Assembly (NCBI GenBank): GCA_963281155.1
Contig: CAUJLY010000006.1
Coordinates: 7,750,001 to 7,814,000, forward strand
Direction: 5' to 3'
Origin: Rhabditophanes sp. KR3021
Taxonomy: Eukaryota; Nematoda; Chromadorea; Rhabditida; Alloionematidae
Length of the DNA stretch: 64,000 nt
The notes beneath the pieces were generated by a model, which ran no database searches, had not been told where the DNA came from, and was given only the letters and a program-made list of their open reading frames with translations. This document shows positions 35,301 through 48,228 of the stretch, in pieces. Position numbers and translations under genes: made by a program. How positions within the stretch are numbered: position 1 is the stretch's first letter; every line of letters begins with the position of its first letter.

Positions 35301-38168
35301 AAAATAAGGCACATGTTATTTATTTAAGAGAAAATATCGAGATATCAAATCAAGACCGCACCTAATTTGGTGAGTGATATGCTTCAAAAAGCAAATACCA
35401 AACTTTACTAACAAAAACTTGAAATCTGCTAAAAATAAATACAAGTATATATAGGAGCTTGACACAACTTCCTATATTAAGCTAAGAGTCGGCTTTTGAA
35501 TCTCAAAAATTTATATCCAATTGTAAAACATATCTACAATGCCAGTCACACATGCTCGAAAATTAATTAAATCAATTTCGTCTTCAAATGTCCCTTTATT
35601 TGTTAACAAACACATATATTTATATTTATAAAGACAAAGAACTTTACCAAATTAAAAGCTTGCTCATGAAAAGTAAATTACCACCATGTACATTCTACAC
35701 AATGTTGTTATATGTTGTATTTATTGTGTTTATTATATTTGTTCATTTGTTAGATAAAGATTATGGAGTGAAGAGAGTCCTTCTATAAGCTACAATCAAC
35801 TGTTACCAGCCAGAATATATGTAAGTGAATTAAGAATTGATAATGGAAGAAAGATTGTTTCAAGTTTCATAATTGGCTCAAGTTTGTAAAGTAGCTAATA
35901 TTTACATTACTACAATTAAAAGCAACCAATGTTATGAGGCATTTAATTATTAAATATCTTTTTCATTAAACTCCTTAAAAGAAAAATGATAACCAAGAGT
36001 AGGATAAAGTTATTAGCAGTAGTGGTTGACCTTAACCAAAAGTTGCCGTCATCTTATGCCTTTCTAAACTTGATCTTGATGGTTTAAGTACACAGATTAT
36101 GGCGATCATCGTTGAGGGGTCCCAAAATTGATCGGAAGTGTTAAAGGACATGAATTAAAAGCTAAAGATGACAGGAGTTTGTGAGCGGCCTACAAGTCAA
36201 ATACCCGTCTAACCATTGGATTTACTAAATCATATGGCGGTACTTTGTTTTAAGTTACAAATATCAATGTACACCAGCTAACTCCTTTTTTAGACTCAGC
36301 AGGAGTGAGAAGTGAGATGTTAAGGTTGTTTTGATGTTGGTAGCCATGTGTACGAGGAGCTAATGACAGCAATGTGGATAAAAGATTATCTTCTTAAATG
36401 GAGAAGCAAATCTTTTTGGAGTCTCTTTAAAAGATGCCGACATACAACATTGCAAAAGACAAGTTTGGGTTGTTGTTAACAAGTATATGAATAAATTTGT
36501 TTCTAAATTATTTTATCAACATCCACTTGAAGATTGTTCTCTTTGATTAAATATTTTTAAATGCTTAAAATGCTCAAATGCTCAAAATGTTATAGTGGTG
36601 TGGCATAGTAAATTAATTTCCAGTTTAAAATGGTAATAAAATTGAAACATATGTATGATGGGGTCTTTTTAATTTTGCCCCAAACGCATGCAATAAATTT
36701 GGTTCCCTTTTGTCTCAAAAGATTGCAAGCACCTTCATGTCACAATAAATACAATATTGTAAATTTATTGACTCATTTTTTCTTACAAAAAAGGAAGATT
36801 TTATAAATAAAGTGACAAGTATTGTTTCAAAGAAATGACGATGCCGATGAACTGGTAGATGGTATATTTTATTGCTTCCTCGCAACATAAAAGACCAATT
36901 TTTACAATTAAATTGCCTTATATGGGATGAATAGCGTTGGCTAAGAGTAGTAATCTTATACTCATAAAGTGTCACCTTGTAATACTATTGTTTCATTAAT
37001 ATACCTTCAACAGATCACAATTGCCAGATATTAAGTATCTCAAAAAAGATGCACCGCACCGTTGTTTGACGGTTTCTTTTACTTTGAAGTTAACTAATAC
37101 AACAATGGCATATCCTTTTGCAACACATGAAAACTTTAAATTACTCTACTCAATGCTTTAAAATTCTTTACAATAACCAATTAAGTTTTAAACTTGCAAG
37201 AATAAAAGCACTACAAAGGCTAATTTTGTTGGTCTATTTTTGGCAAAAACAATACACTTTATTAATCTTCTTTTTAACTAAACTAATTCTCTTACTGAAA
37301 GAATAAAAAAATTATATTTTATTGTCTGTTTAATAGTTATCCCTGGTCAGGTTAAAACATACAACAACCGCCTAATTCATCTAATAATGAAGTTTCATTT
37401 ACTTTTCCTATATAATACATACGTTTATAGATTGTTATCGTTTACTCCCCACTAAAAAGATCATAATTGAACCATCATCAACAATTTGGCGCAAGCAATT
37501 AATCATGCAGAAGCTATCTCAAAAAGTTCTCTAATTTAACCAATCTATTATCTAGTAATTTGAGATTTATAGACGTGTTTATCTTTAAATCTAAGAATAA
37601 CAAATACCTTTCTCAGTTTAATGGTGTTTTATACAGTGACATAATAGTTTAAACCTTTGACATTAAAATAACAGTGACTGTATGGTTTGATAATTATCAT
37701 AAAGATACAATATCTTACTTTTCTCACACTCAAACTAATTATAATTAGATGACATTTAAGACCTATCGTCGATTTGAATCAAATAGCTTCCTGTGATCTT
37801 ATGTGTATGGTTTAAAGCAAACGTTGATTAGGTAATTGAAACTATAGAAAGGCAAATATTAAACAGTCCGCATACAATGCCCACTAAGGCAAAATCATCA
37901 AAATTATAGTTCCCCAAAAGTCAACAACCTAATCTCCCATAAACGACAGTCTTTGCAAATAATGCCATACAATTAAATAGAACCTAATACAAACAAAATC
38001 AAATTCATCTCCCACCCAATTGTTGAATATTTTAATTTGAGTAAACTTACCTTTTTTCAATAAGTTTTGTTGTGTCGATGTTTGAGCAATGATTAGCAAT
38101 AAAAAGGCTATATATGCCAATTTATTTGAAGGCATCCTTTGGATGGAATGCTTTAAAATAGCAACCAT
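29392..38168 (-). CDS. lat-1: Latrophilin-type adhesion GPCR, frameshifted in the 7TM region
   Basis: Exons 38168-38051, 34429-34249 and 32246-29392 join in phase with introns of 3.6 and 2.0 kb. Exon 1 encodes a signal peptide. A galactose-binding lectin (SUEL/RBL) domain is split across exons 2 and 3 (CEGQVANLQCP, IIDMKHANYGRF, RYLDVQFVC), residues about 42-138. A hormone-receptor domain lies at 194-246 (YKTVSRDIEWPETQPGK, WTCALSTRWFP). A GAIN region and GPS follow near 497-534, then seven transmembrane helices and a tail with polyproline and Ser-rich segments. Lectin plus HRM plus GAIN plus 7TM is the invertebrate latrophilin/Cirl layout. The GPS has CHCKSTG instead of C-x-C-x-H-L-T, so self-cleavage is doubtful. 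One extra base in the run at 30709-30712 shifts frame after TM2; removing it would give 1050 residues. Ligands such as teneurins are known for the family, not shown here. Confidence 0.88.
30709..30712 (-). other. Site of +1 frameshift in the latrophilin gene
   Basis: A four-base run (CCCC on the coding strand). Upstream the frame reads KIVFLVMLGIPQ and soon stops; downstream the TM3 frame LGWILPLCSIV is open one base later. Dropping one C restores a continuous 7TM domain. No consensus intron fits. Confidence 0.8.
34430..38050 (-). other. Large first intron of latrophilin
   Basis: 3.6 kb without supported coding features. A stretch at about 36000-36400 is noticeably richer in G+C than its surroundings but has no usable open frame on either strand. 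It may hold regulatory DNA or an old insertion. Confidence 0.4.
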
Positions 38169-41100
38169 ATTGGAAAGACGAATTAATTATTTAATAGTTT
38201 AATAATTATTAATAATTATTGTAGGAATGTTTCGAATCAATTGTTGAAACTTCTTCCGTTTAGTATAGAGAGAACAGCTAAAGAGATTGATTAATTATTT
38301 AAATGAAACTAGTTATATGTAATAATAATAATTTGGTTTAGAATAAGTAAACTGATAAAATCTGCGGCAAATTATTGAGCAGATCGTGTGTAGAAAAAAC
38401 AAACGTGAAGCTTGTATATTTTTGGCAGGTCCTTGGCAAAGGGTAACAGATAGATTAGGCGAAATGATCGTTTATTATCTGGATACAAATCAGTAAGTCA
38501 TATTTTAATAAGCGTTAGATAAAAAAGATTATATAAAAGGCCCGACAATGGGTGAAAGTTTTAATGATTTTAATGGTAGAAAGATTAATGACTTGATATA
38601 AAATGCAAAAAATGATACATTGCAATATGATGAAAGGAATTTAGAAAAGAGATTTAAACCCTATTTTTTGATAAGAGAATATGAGTTAATGATAATCAAA
38701 AGTTATTACAAAAAATGAGTGACTTTTGCACAAATGCATTTTATAAAAACATGACTATTCAGCTTATTGGAAAAGGTGTAAAAAAGTAATGACTAAAACA
38801 AAATGATCATATCAATATTTAGACCTTAACTTGTATGTAACCATTTAAAGTGCAAGTCAAGTGTCATGATTCATAAAGAACAAATTTTAGACCACTATTA
38901 ATAAAATGATGGCGCTTTTATTTGAAAGTATAATATTGTAATAGTACAATTTTAATTTAATTTAGGAATAAAAAATAAGTTTATCCTGGACCACCAATAG
39001 CTCAAGATATCTTTTTATAAATATTTTGGCACAAAGAAGAAATAACATTTAATGCCCTTATTTTTACATTGTACTAGGAACATTTGGTTAGTATCTGTCC
39101 ACAAACATTATGGGCAAGCAAGCCCGAGTGTGTATAAATACTCGCGAGGAGGAACCTTCCGCCTATTTTTTCAATAGTAGTAAATGGGTGCCGGTTGAAA
39201 ACAATTTGGGGGTGAAAAAAGGAATAATAGTTAGTAGTTAGGAGATTATTATTAATATGTAACATGAAAGGATTAACGACTTGAATATATAAATTACACT
39301 GTTACGTAATATGATTAGATTTTTGCAATCAACATCTAAAAGTCTACAAAAGCAAAGGTAAGTAAGTGTACAAGTATGTGTATCGATGTGAAGTAATACT
39401 TCTTAATACTATAAAATATAAAAGGAGAGCTAATAGGCGGTCTTTTTGCCAAAATTGCAACATTTGGAGGCTTTGGAACACGGGAAGCTGTCAACTCATG
39501 GTGGCTTTTAAAATGTCCGAAAAGTATTAAAAAGTTAATGGCCTTAGGATTTCTTTTGACACAGCATTTATAAAAGATGCATGCAAATTAGGTGATAAAT
39601 AGTTGACATGCCGACCAATTAGCAATTAAGGATGAAAGCAAACTTTGGGATCCTATAAATGATACTTATTTTAGTTTGAAAAAAGTTTGCTGAGAAAAAC
39701 AGAAGGGATATATTTAATTGGGCAAAGACAAATGTTCAAGCTTTAAATTAAATTGGAAAAGATACTAAAATATTGTCACATTTCATTAACACAGATATAT
39801 TTGTATTTAGATATGCATATAAATAAAATCCATGACAAGCTAAATTATTGCCTTGATTCGAAAATATACTCGGTTAGCTTAAAATAATGAGGAAAAAGAT
39901 GGTTCAAGTCTGCGTTATGAGTTAAAGATAATAAAAAGTGAACATGCCAAATTAGAACGAATGAATAGTTTTGCGGTTTATTCAAAGTTGTTTTTTATTC
40001 TTCTTCCAAATTAAGAGACTATATGACATTAGTCAATCTGTGCTTGATTTTAGGTATCATATGTTGACTCATATCCATATCATTTATAATATATTTACGA
40101 CCAAAACATTAGATTAAAATAGCCTACTAAGATTTATTGTTAGCCTGATTCATGTACGTTAAATTATGATCATAATAGCTAAATGAGTACATATGTGGTT
40201 GATTCATGATTATAATTCTTAACTCTATTATGCTAATGGTATTTTTTGATTACGACAAATTGTAAATGTCATTGTAAAAAAGAAATATGATGTGACTAAA
40301 TTGATTTGGTAGGCAATTGATAATGGAGATATAAAAGTGTCAATGTATATGAGCAGAGTTGGGCTTTACCTATGCATTTGAAAATAAATTTATCACACAA
40401 TTATAACTAATAAAAAGTAAAACTGTAAAATTAAAAATTATTGGTTTGTTTCATGGGAAATTTTTGTGCAAAATAATTAAAAATACTTGATATACTCTAA
40501 AAAGGCTTGCATTTTTGAATGAAGGGAAGTGAAAAATGAAGTGAATTATTATACTTGCCAACATAAATGATTATTTGAACAGGCAAAAATATACCAATAC
40601 TAAATATTTCATATTAAAGGGTGTAAATCTTGTAAAAAAGAATGTTTCGTAAAGTTTAAGAATAAACATTATGGCAAAAGGGATATTTCAAGATCATTCA
40701 TTATACATATTATGTACTAGTAAAGTTATTTTTATGAATCATGTAATGTGATGGAACGTTTGATGATAATACATTTTATTAGAAACAAATAAAATATGTA
40801 TTTGTATCATTAATGAATGGTCACCCTTTTATCTGAATGAATTAATATGAAAATAATGATAAACATACATTTATGTATGCATTTTTTGTTAGGACCTTAT
40901 TTCATTAATACACAACAACCCTTTGATTTTAAAAATACAGTCGCAGAAATATTAAATGTAGGGGACAGGGTGATGAGTTGACGCTTTTATGAGTATTTGG
41001 AACAAAAATTGACAATGGTGTGAAAAAATGACACTAACAAAAGGTATCTAAATTGGCGACATTGCAAAAAAAATAGAAATTTATATTTTATCATAAATGA

Positions 41101-44100
41101 ATAATGACACATCTTTTTTATGTTGTCATCGCATATATCTTAACGTCTGTTTCTAAATGAATGTGATTTTTGTAAGATATAATAAGGGTGAATATACGTA
41201 TCAATTTACACTTTTGCCAATAAAAAATGTTGTTAATAGGAAAGAGATTAGACTGTTTGGATGCAAAAATCACCAACTTCCACTTTTCCTTCTATCTTCT
41301 AAATTATTGTTAAAGTATGCAAGCTCTGTGTATAAATATATTGTACAGCCATTAAATATATCTATTTTATGAATAGAGGAAAGTGATTTTTTACAAATAT
41401 ACGAAGGCACAGGCATAGATCATTATGTACTTTTATCTACAAATATGTTTATTTGCATACAAAAGAAACAAACATGCGGCCAACAATTTATTGGAGTTTT
41501 TAAAAATACTAACTATTTTTACAATCGTTTGGTCCAACTTTTTAATGGATGAAATAATAGCCATGATGACTTTTTATCGTTCACAAGAAAATGTAAAAAT
41601 GTATTATGTAGATAGATGGTGAAGTTTAGTTTAGTGGACATTCTTATATCATGCTTTATATCTCAATTCAAAAGAGCTAGATGCGCGAAAAGTTTAGCCC
41701 TAGCATTTTTTAGCCTTTGATAGAAACAGTGCTTTATTTTTTTGTAAAACCTTAATTAATATAGAATAATAGTCCATTATTTGAGTCTACTGAAGCCAAC
41801 AAAATTGATGCAAATAAAAGACCAAAACTTTTGCCACAAATTGAAGAAACAAAAGAGATGACAAAAAGAATGAGTTAACTACATTTTTAAATATCCATCA
41901 TAAGTAACTTTTTTATTTAAATTGATAAAGCTTAAATATAATTTTGTAGAAAGATTGTTATGGACATAGAATAAATTTTTCCACTTCATTATTAATTGAT
42001 AAAAAAAGCGAGACGTTGACAAAACAAATTTTTTTATGGCATTAAACAATTTACAGAAACAAGTGCATAGTAAATGATATAAAATAATAAGTTTGAATAT
42101 GAAAGTAGGCTTTTGATATAAGGTAACATAATAAGGAAGATCGAGAGGTTCAAATATGTGGCGTGAAAGGTGAATAACACTTGAACAACAAATAATTGAT
42201 ACTTTAATGGTTGTAAGAACCACTGCGGGATAGATATACACATATTTGGTATTAGTAAGAAGCTGAAATTGAAGGAAGAAGTAGTTTCATATATACACAC
42301 GACCACTTTCATCTTGATAATGGTTAGCTCAAGTTTGAAGAAGAGAGTCAAAATTTTGAGTAACAAAATTTATGCAAGATACATATCTGTATATTTACGT
42401 ATTTGTTAAGAAGATCTATATGCAGTTCACTGTTTACCTCATCAACATTATGGTTCCTCGTTGAACAGAAGGTACCATTTAAATTGATTTGATGGTGTGA
42501 TTGTAATTCCCAAAATTAGTTTCACGTTATTATGTCAACATTATATTAGAAGAAATTAATAGAAACATATAGATATGTAGATAGATATAAATATAGGGGT
42601 AACGTTTAACCTCACCCTCACCTTATCGCTCACTAATAAAAACAATATATAAACGATACCAAAGGAAGATAAACTTTTAGGGGCTATTATTAATGCGTAC
42701 AAATAAAAATATAGATGTAAATGTATTTGAACCTCACGAATTGTAATGAAGAATAAGCCTGATCATCATTTATTGTCAAATTATTAGGTTTCCAATATCT
42801 AAAGGTACTCCCTTTCTTTGACATTGAAAGGACACAAACGTGTAGAAAACTTTTATTCAAAACATAACAACAAATCATGGACAATGCGACAAAAATTCTG
42901 ATTAAATTGCAACTATAGAAATGGATGATAAATTTTTGAAGACATTGTCCTTTCACTAAATACATCGTTATCACAAAACATATCATAAATATAATAGCAT
43001 ACAATTTATTTAAAAACGGTAGTACTAAACATTGATACGTTAAAGTATATAAGGATATGAATCTGTTTCTAAACAATGTATAATGATTGTAATTATTATT
43101 TTTAATAGCACAGATCATTAAATAATTTTTTTGGATTTACCTTTAAAGACGTTTAATGTGTGTAAACATAGGCGATATAAACATTCTCAAGCATAATCAG
43201 AAGAAAGTTCAGTTAAATTATGTTGAATCTAATTTGAAAACACATGCCACAAAGCAAATACAAATGTTTTTAAACTTGACATTTTGGAGTGTTCAAGTAT
43301 TTATTAAAAATAATAATTTGCAAACACTGATACAAGTTGCTTTTTTAAATCAAATAACCTACTACTTAAAAATAGTTCAACTCATCTTTATTTAGATTGT
43401 TGCCACTTCTTATCTCCACAGGAGGCAGCCATAAAAAGAAAATAGAAGAATTAGTTGAAGACGATCAAAGCATTCCAAAAATTTAACTTTACTATATCAG
43501 ATTGCTAATGGTTCGTACATTTACTACAGTCAAATGTAAATTTGTTTATGATAATGTGTAGTTATTACTTTTGATGGAGCTGAAAAAAATCACTGATAAG
43601 GTTATTTGCTTTGGTAGTTGATTTGGGAAGAAGCAATAAAGAGAAACAAGGTTAATTTAATATGCCACAATGATTCATGAGGATTGTTAATCATTTGTCA
43701 CACACAACTTAGCTTTTCATGACAGTTGACCGATTCAGTGTTTTCTATTAATTGCCCTTAAATGTGCTTAAGCGCATATATTTTACCATAACATATGTTG
43801 GATAATTGAGTTAAGGTTAAAGTAGTGCAAAAATGTCTTAAAGTCAATTCTAAATTATAAGACACACTTTTTAACACCAACAATATGCCATAAAAAGACA
43901 GGTGTCTGGTCATTTGACATGATTAAGCATTTGATAGGTAGCAAATCGGATCTAGCCCCAATAGATTGGATCTCTCCCAAGATGTATGAAATATATAAAT
44001 TTAATAAGTTATTATAGTATATGGCGGATGGAATGAATGTTTTGCCTTGTATACGATTAGTATGTATTTGTTTTGTACTATATTGAAATTGAGTGTGAGG

Positions 44101-46992
44101 AGATTAGTACAAAAATTGTCATGGATTTGAATTGTTATTATGTAAGATGTGTGTGCGTGTGTATTATTTATCCAACGTGATGTCTCTAATTTTATTGTCT
44201 AATAAAATTTATTTTGACCACAATAATAAGATATAGACATTCATTTTGCTACTAATTTGGCATTTACTTTTGCTAGAATAAGCAGTAACAATAATATCAT
44301 TTTTCCCATTACAAATATCCTATTTAGGAAAGAAAGGCTCCCTGATTCTTCAAATTACTGAGCACAAAAAAAGAAATAAAGTTTATTTAAAGTAATAATT
44401 GTATTGGTGATGTGCTAAATATCTAGAATGCAAGCGACAAAATTGGCTACAAAGTGATTAAGAAGTTAGTAAATGTTGTTGTTGTAATAAATGTAATTTG
44501 CGCACTTTTTAACTTCCATCAATCTATTTTCCTTGAAATGAGAGATTATTTTTATGATAAATGATTTTGAACAAAGGTAGTAATTGATGTGAGCTGAAAG
44601 TGCTTGTTCAATTTTTTGTGCAAACGCTTTTTATATACATTTACATACTTTTTATATACTTTTTTATGTAATATTTATGAGATATGATGGGATGATAAGT
44701 TGAAGACATTGGAAATGGAAAGAGAACATTGTCATTAAATGTTTGACTTGGCATCCTTTGTTAGAGAGGTCGTAAAAAAATTCGGTAAACAAGAAAATGT
44801 TATTGTAGCATTTATATAAAATATCAAAAGGCAAACTTTTTTATTATTGACTTCACCATTCTTTTATTTGAGTATGTCAATTTGAACTGGCCAGAAATGG
44901 GAGGAAAATTAAGCCTGCAGCAATAGTGAGTGGTTAGTTGACAATATTTAAGTAAAATTGTGCTTATTTGCTTCTTTTTTTGTTGGGAAGCATTGTTTCG
45001 GATAAAATATATGCTTATGAATGCATAATGTCGAGAGACAGTCATTGATTTTGATGTATTTATTATGATATTAATAACAACAAGTAACAAAAAAAATCTG
45101 TTTGAAATAACAATGCGACCCTAGTATCTGTTTGTATATAGTGATACCCAATACACGTTATTAAAAATTAGTGGAATTAATCTTTTTTAATACTGACTTT
45201 GATAACACTTTTTTTTCAATCGACATCATATTCACTACGCCGCATCTGCCCCGTATAGAAGATTAAATTTGATGCTAGATAAAAAATCGCTTTTTATTAG
45301 TCCCTCTTTATGCCACTTTTTAACTGGAAGTATATGTTCATTATCTATGTATGTGTGTGTTTAGATTTGATTCAATTTTGCTTTAAAGAGGCTCGTGTCA
45401 CAGTAAAGCAATAATAGTGTCAAAACTATCTCAGTTTTTTCGAGTATATTAGCGATCGTATCTGTTATTGCAGTTTTAATTGAAGCGAATTTGGCGTTGA
45501 TACGAACAGATAACACATAAAATGATCTTACTTTTACCATCTTATTCTGTCAAACCCTTTTTTTATGCAATGATAAGGTATAAAAAGTGTGTATGCAATC
45601 AAAAATTCATATTCAGCAAGAAAAAAATTGTCGAAGAGATTGTTGTGAACAGGTCGCTTTTTATGTACGATTATGTTTGATTGCGGTACTTTAATGGAAA
45701 CTTTAAAACCACAACTATCTTTACTTTGTTTGTACACTTGATTTTAACGTTACGCACACTAATTTTAAACTTTTTCGCTAGTCTTAACCCCTTTGACGTA
45801 ATGAAATTGTGGTTGGAAAGAGGCAGTTAATTTATCCCGACTAAAAATGTTGTTTGTATTTTTTGCCTTCTAATATAAATGTTATGCAAACAATATATCT
45901 AGGAGCCATTTTTTTACAACAACGTATATGAGTTTGTTTAACATCAGGCAGATTACTTTACACAAATGCTTCAAAATGTAATTATCATAAATATGTTATC
46001 ATATTTATATATCCCTAGCTAACAACGTTTCTCCCCATAAGTGGTGGTGTATATTTCTGCAAACGCCATCACATTTGATACCAAGCACTAAAAAGTCTTT
46101 CGTTATGTGGTAATGCTGTTGATAACTTTGCTCTCGCTGTAATCAACGACACTCGTATCAATTATCATATTAGATATCCTTTATGATCTATTTATCAGTA
46201 AAAATTTGGGAGCAGAAATCTATACAAAAAAAGATTTTATTAGTTGATGAAGCAATTTGGGTGGTTTAACTTAGTGATATAAATGAGTATAACTAAATGT
46301 TATAGCCTTCATCATTCGGCATTTGAACAATCTGATTGAGCTGTAGTCGTTGTTTAAGTAAAATGTCAGTTTCTTTTCAACATTTAGCTTCAGGCATCAA
46401 CATTTTATAATGATTCATACTTCAAACGTTAATTCTTCTTCCCTATATCATATCTATGCTTTTGCATCATTTCTTTTTAAAAAAATATATGAATAGTAAC
46501 ACAGAAATCTATCTTTTTAATTAGATAGCATTACCAAATTGCAATGTTTTTTTGAGAGCATTTTTTATACTACTGACATAGTGGACCTCCCAAGTTGTTC
46601 TGAAGTATTGTTTAGATGCACTTTAGAGTAGTGTCTTTTTTGTTTAAAATAAAAATGTTACCTTCAACCACTCAAACAGATTCCTTTTGTAACAATCGCT
46701 TATATATGTGCCACTTTGCATCTATTTTTCATTCCCCATTTCAAACAGATTCTTTTTACATTTACTTTACAGCATTCTCTTCGGAGCTTTAAACTAATAG
46801 TTATGATTCTTACATTTTTACCATTTTTTTAACTGTCAGTGATGCATATTTAAAAAGCTGTAAACGGCAGATTAAAAGTTTCATTAATTTAAAAATAAAT
46901 GTATGCCAAGCCTTCCACTTTTTGGTAGAACCTTTTATTTTAATTCTGGCATCTCAGCATAACATTTCATATTTTATTAGATAGTTGCTTTC
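38169..46992. other. 8.8-kb gene desert upstream of latrophilin
   Basis: No gene is supported. Open frames reach 142 codons (42690-43118, minus), but all have composition expected of AT-rich noncoding DNA. GC-elevated islands occur at about 39105-39190 and 39425-39570. Sampled lines from 38.3 to 45 kb show more G than C on the plus strand. Short TG-rich runs occur near 44140-44165. Confidence 0.5.
39112..39171 (+). ncRNA. Possible small structured RNA with T-run, low confidence
   Basis: Three adjacent short inverted repeats, gggc/gccc (39112-39125), cgagt/actcg (39125-39144) and ggaa/ttcc (39151-39160), are followed by TTTTTT at 39166-39171, in a locally GC-rich patch within the desert. This could be a small RNA-polymerase-III transcript or chance. 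No A or B box was recognised, and tgtataaata in the second loop could instead be a TATA element. Confidence 0.2.
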
Positions 46993-48228
46993 ATGATTCT
47001 CTTATTAATAAAGTTATTAATTTTGCTAAGTCAGTCCTTTGATTTTGCAAACTACGTTACTAGGAAATTTATTAAATTTGTTAGAAAAATTAATAACGCC
47101 TGGCCATTTTCCAGACTTAGTATGGGATATAAAAAGGAGCCTAAGAATTGCAAACTTGTTGTCCGCAGTTCCAAAAACGGAGTTCCGGTTTATATCTTCA
47201 TGAGCAAGAAGGAATTGCGCATACTAAAAAACTTCTGCATGAATTTCCAGGAGGTTGTTCGAACGAGTATTGGAGGACCTGACAAGCTCTTTCTGAATGA
47301 TTTGGTTATTCGAAATGACTGGACCTCAAAAGGTACGAGAGTCAGCCGTGATTCAATTTACGTTTGGTACAGTTACAACAAGTCAAGAGACGATGGTTCC
47401 CTTTCTCAACACACTAGAGAAGAGGTAATTAATTTTAATCTCTTAATCATATTTACTTACATTTACATTTTCCAGGTTATTCCCATACTTACTTTTGAAT
47501 ACTTTATGTCAAAGATTGTTTTCAAGGGAGTTAACAACTTCAGTGCTATTATCAAGCAAAATTGGAATATCATGAAGGTAATTGCCAAGTATGTAAATCA
47601 CACATCTGAGATCAGAAATATCAGGTTACATATTGTTGAAAATACCAGCTTGTTGTATTTTGACCAATTCCTCCGTAACTTAAGAAGCTGTGTATCTTTG
47701 ACTGTTGAACTATGTGGCCAATGCCGCTATTCCAAGTTCGATGCTTCGTTGCAAATTCGCAACCTCAAGTATTTGTCCATCAAGGAATGCAAGTTCACCA
47801 ATTACTTTGATTCCGATACACTTTTTGACGTATTTGATTCTTCATACGACCTCGAAGCTTTGATTCTTAATGTGGATGAGGCCAATGCACTCTTGGGCGA
47901 ATTTGAGGAAAGAATGTGCCAGATTTTGGATTTTATCAAGGCAAGAAGCCACAAAAAGTTTACCCTTTGTCTACCATCTCACAAGGATAGAGATAAAGAG
48001 GATTTTTTTGAAGTTGAGGACAACGTCTTCTTGAATGAATTGAGCGGAGACAGTTTGCTCAACATTGAACCAGTTATGGAAAATACTGAAGATCTAGTTG
48101 ACTGGCAAAGTGAATTCCTTATTTCTTACATGGCCGATAGACCAGCACACGGACTTTCAGCTTCTTATCGTTTCGAAATTAAATTTTTCGAGTTGCAAGA
48201 AGAATGTAGTCACTACGAAAGCGTCTAA
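46993..48228 (+). CDS. Leucine-rich, F-box-associated-like protein, function unknown
   Basis: A 411-residue open frame, or 394 residues if the intron-like 47425-47475 is removed. That 51-bp segment has GTAATT and a TTTTCCAG acceptor, but is a multiple of three and has no stop. I favour removal. The C-terminal two thirds alternate Leu/Ile-rich strands with polar turns (LRSCVSLTVELCGQC, NLKYLSIKECKFTNYF, DLEALILNVDEANALL), resembling LRR or FTH/DUF38-like regions of worm F-box families; no F-box itself is clear. The N-terminus (MILLLIKLLILLSQSFDFA) could be a signal peptide or an upstream artefact, with Met at 47122 as another start. Codon use favours C/G-ending codons more than most neighbours. 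An acceptor-like TTTATTAG ends 12 nt before the ATG. Confidence 0.6.
   Translation: MILLLIKLLILLSQSFDFANYVTRKFIKFVRKINNAWPFSRLSMGYKKEPKNCKLVVRSSKNGVPVYIFMSKKELRILKNFCMNFQEVVRTSIGGPDKLFLNDLVIRNDWTSKGTRVSRDSIYVWYSYNKSRDDGSLSQHTREEVINFNLLIIFTYIYIFQVIPILTFEYFMSKIVFKGVNNFSAIIKQNWNIMKVIAKYVNHTSEIRNIRLHIVENTSLLYFDQFLRNLRSCVSLTVELCGQCRYSKFDASLQIRNLKYLSIKECKFTNYFDSDTLFDVFDSSYDLEALILNVDEANALLGEFEERMCQILDFIKARSHKKFTLCLPSHKDRDKEDFFEVEDNVFLNELSGDSLLNIEPVMENTEDLVDWQSEFLISYMADRPAHGLSASYRFEIKFFELQEECSHYESV

Noticed and set aside
41879..42366. Overlapping 120- and 110-codon minus-strand ORFs
   Set aside because: They overlap in different frames, both are hydrophobic low-complexity translations of AT-rich DNA, and neither shows a conserved motif.
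42690..43118. 142-codon minus-strand ORF, the longest in the desert
   Set aside because: Composition is dominated by Ile, Leu, Phe, Tyr and Cys as expected from AT-rich noncoding DNA. It ends in a low-complexity run and has no family pattern or splice context.
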